NCBI GenBank assembly: GCA_030424705.1
Contig: JAUHWJ010000104.1
Location: 1-6,835 of the forward strand
DNA length: 6,835 bases
Direction: 5' to 3'
Source: Alphaproteobacteria bacterium
Lineage (GTDB): Bacteria > Pseudomonadota > Alphaproteobacteria > Rhodobacterales > Rhodobacteraceae
Shown: positions 6,237 to 6,835 of the stretch, one piece after another
How the letters are laid out: each line of letters opens with the position of its first letter
Position numbering within the stretch: the first letter of the stretch is position 1
Program-made: the position numbers and the translations under genes
Notes under the pieces: generated by a model
Seen by the model: the letters and a program-made list of their open reading frames with translations, nothing else
Databases searched by the model: none
Told to the model about the DNA's origin: nothing

Positions 6237-6316
6237 CGGCTTCCCACCCTTCTTACATGGCGCGGCGGCGCGGTGCGAGAGGTAGCCCGGCTTGCGGCGG
6301 CTTCAAACCGGCGCGT

Positions 6317-6835
6317 CTATTCGCCTCCCTCGCGCGGCAGCCGAGCCTCTTCCGCGCCGAGCGCATCCGCAAGCCGGGCAGCCGCCGAGCCGGGGCGGAG
6401 CGGCTTTGGCTGCCCCTCCGCCGGGGCCCAGCCGGCGAGATGGATGATCTCGAACGTTGCGGTCACGCGACCGTCCTCGCGCCCGAAATGCGAGGCGTAG
6501 AGCTCCACGGCCCGGTCCAGCGTCGAGGGGCGGGTGAAGCGGCGGCGGCGGCGCGCGAGCGCGTTCGCCTCCCCCATCGCCCGCAGATCCCGCATCAGGT
6601 GAACGGGGCTTCGGTATGCGGCCTCCACCCGGTCCACGTCGGCGACCGGCATGGCGTAGCCGGCGCGCTGCAGGAGCGCGCCGAGGTCCCGGATCTCCGC
6701 CATCGGCGCGACGCGGGGGGAGACGCCGCCCTCCACCTCCGCTTCCGCCTCGGCAAGCGCAGCGCGGAGTTCGTGCAGCGTCCTCCCGCCGGGAAGCGCG
6801 GCTAGGAGCAGGCCGTCCGGCTTAAGGAGCCGCCG
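6317..6835 (-). CDS. Class I SAM-dependent methyltransferase, BioC/NDUFAF5-like, C-terminal part (5' end outside window)
   Basis: Partial gene. The minus-strand frame is open from the right edge (6835) to a TAG at 6317-6319, giving 172 residues. A GTG at 6734-6736 is internal, because resemblance continues upstream of it as RRLLKPDGLLLAALPGGRTL, the strand after the methyltransferase core (usually LKPGGLFLAALFGGDTLHELR in relatives). Further matches are SPRVAPMAEIRDLGALLQRA, the SPVHLMRDLRAMGEANAL segment, and a TFEIIHLAGWAP ending near the C-terminus. The SAM-binding glycine-rich loop would be in the missing N-terminal half. Relatives are annotated as malonyl-ACP O-methyltransferase-like or as homologues of the mitochondrial complex I assembly factor NDUFAF5; the actual substrate is unknown. 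It is followed by hemH on the same strand after 80 bp. An Arg run (ARRRRRF) near the middle reflects a GGC/GCG-rich stretch. Family confidence is good, substrate confidence low. Confidence 0.85.
   Translation of the reverse strand, partial: RRLLKPDGLLLAALPGGRTLHELRAALAEAEAEVEGGVSPRVAPMAEIRDLGALLQRAGYAMPVADVDRVEAAYRSPVHLMRDLRAMGEANALARRRRRFTRPSTLDRAVELYASHFGREDGRVTATFEIIHLAGWAPAEGQPKPLRPGSAAARLADALGAEEARLPREGGE

Noticed and set aside
6237..6316. 80-bp gap upstream of hemH examined for an iron-responsive operator or a small RNA
   Set aside because: No Irr/ICE-like or Fur-like palindrome, no convincing promoter pair and no distinct hairpin followed by a T-run.
5508..6500. 330-codon plus-strand open frame antisense to hemH
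   Set aside because: It overlaps the strongly supported ferrochelatase and runs on into the end of the methyltransferase gene; its Arg/Gly-rich translation resembles no family I know.
6257..6805. Plus-strand open frame opposite the methyltransferase gene
   Set aside because: Arg/Gly/Ala-rich and without motifs, while the minus strand gives a clear methyltransferase C-terminus.

Overview
The window is high-GC DNA from an alphaproteobacterium, most likely a member of the Rhodobacterales (Rhodobacter/Paracoccus-like). That placement rests on recalled family resemblance, not a search: the 4-hydroxyphenylpyruvate dioxygenase, ferrochelatase, PBP4-type carboxypeptidase and BioC-like methyltransferase all read like the forms typical of that order. 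All seven genes are recognisable housekeeping or core catabolic genes. I see no mobile element, CRISPR array, tRNA, rRNA or horizontally acquired cargo, and no convincing new biological system.

Layout, left to right: (1) the 3' part of dacB (+), a penicillin-binding-protein-4-type D-Ala-D-Ala carboxypeptidase, cut by the left edge; (2) galU (-), UTP-glucose-1-phosphate uridylyltransferase, meeting dacB tail to tail; (3) a 120-bp divergent intergenic region; (4) a MOFRL-family glycerate 2-kinase gene (+); (5) hppD (-), meeting the kinase gene tail to tail across a strong perfect hairpin; (6) a 131-bp divergent intergenic region with several repeated and inverted short motifs that look like an operator; (7) an Lrp/AsnC-family regulator (+), probably the local regulator of hppD; (8) hemH (-), ferrochelatase, tail to tail with the regulator; (9) the 3' part of a SAM-dependent methyltransferase gene (-), cut by the right edge and lying upstream of hemH on the same strand.

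Strand alternates at nearly every gene (+ - + - + - -). Intergenic gaps are very short at the three convergent junctions (11, 17 and 7 bp) and longer at the two divergent ones (about 120 and 131 bp). Apart from the hppD/regulator pair, and perhaps the methyltransferase/hemH pair, the genes serve separate pathways: cell-wall turnover, nucleotide-sugar supply, glycerate metabolism, tyrosine catabolism and haem synthesis. The points most worth a second look are the repeats between hppD and the regulator, the perfect hairpin overlapping the kinase stop codon, and a long alternating GC tract at the end of dacB.
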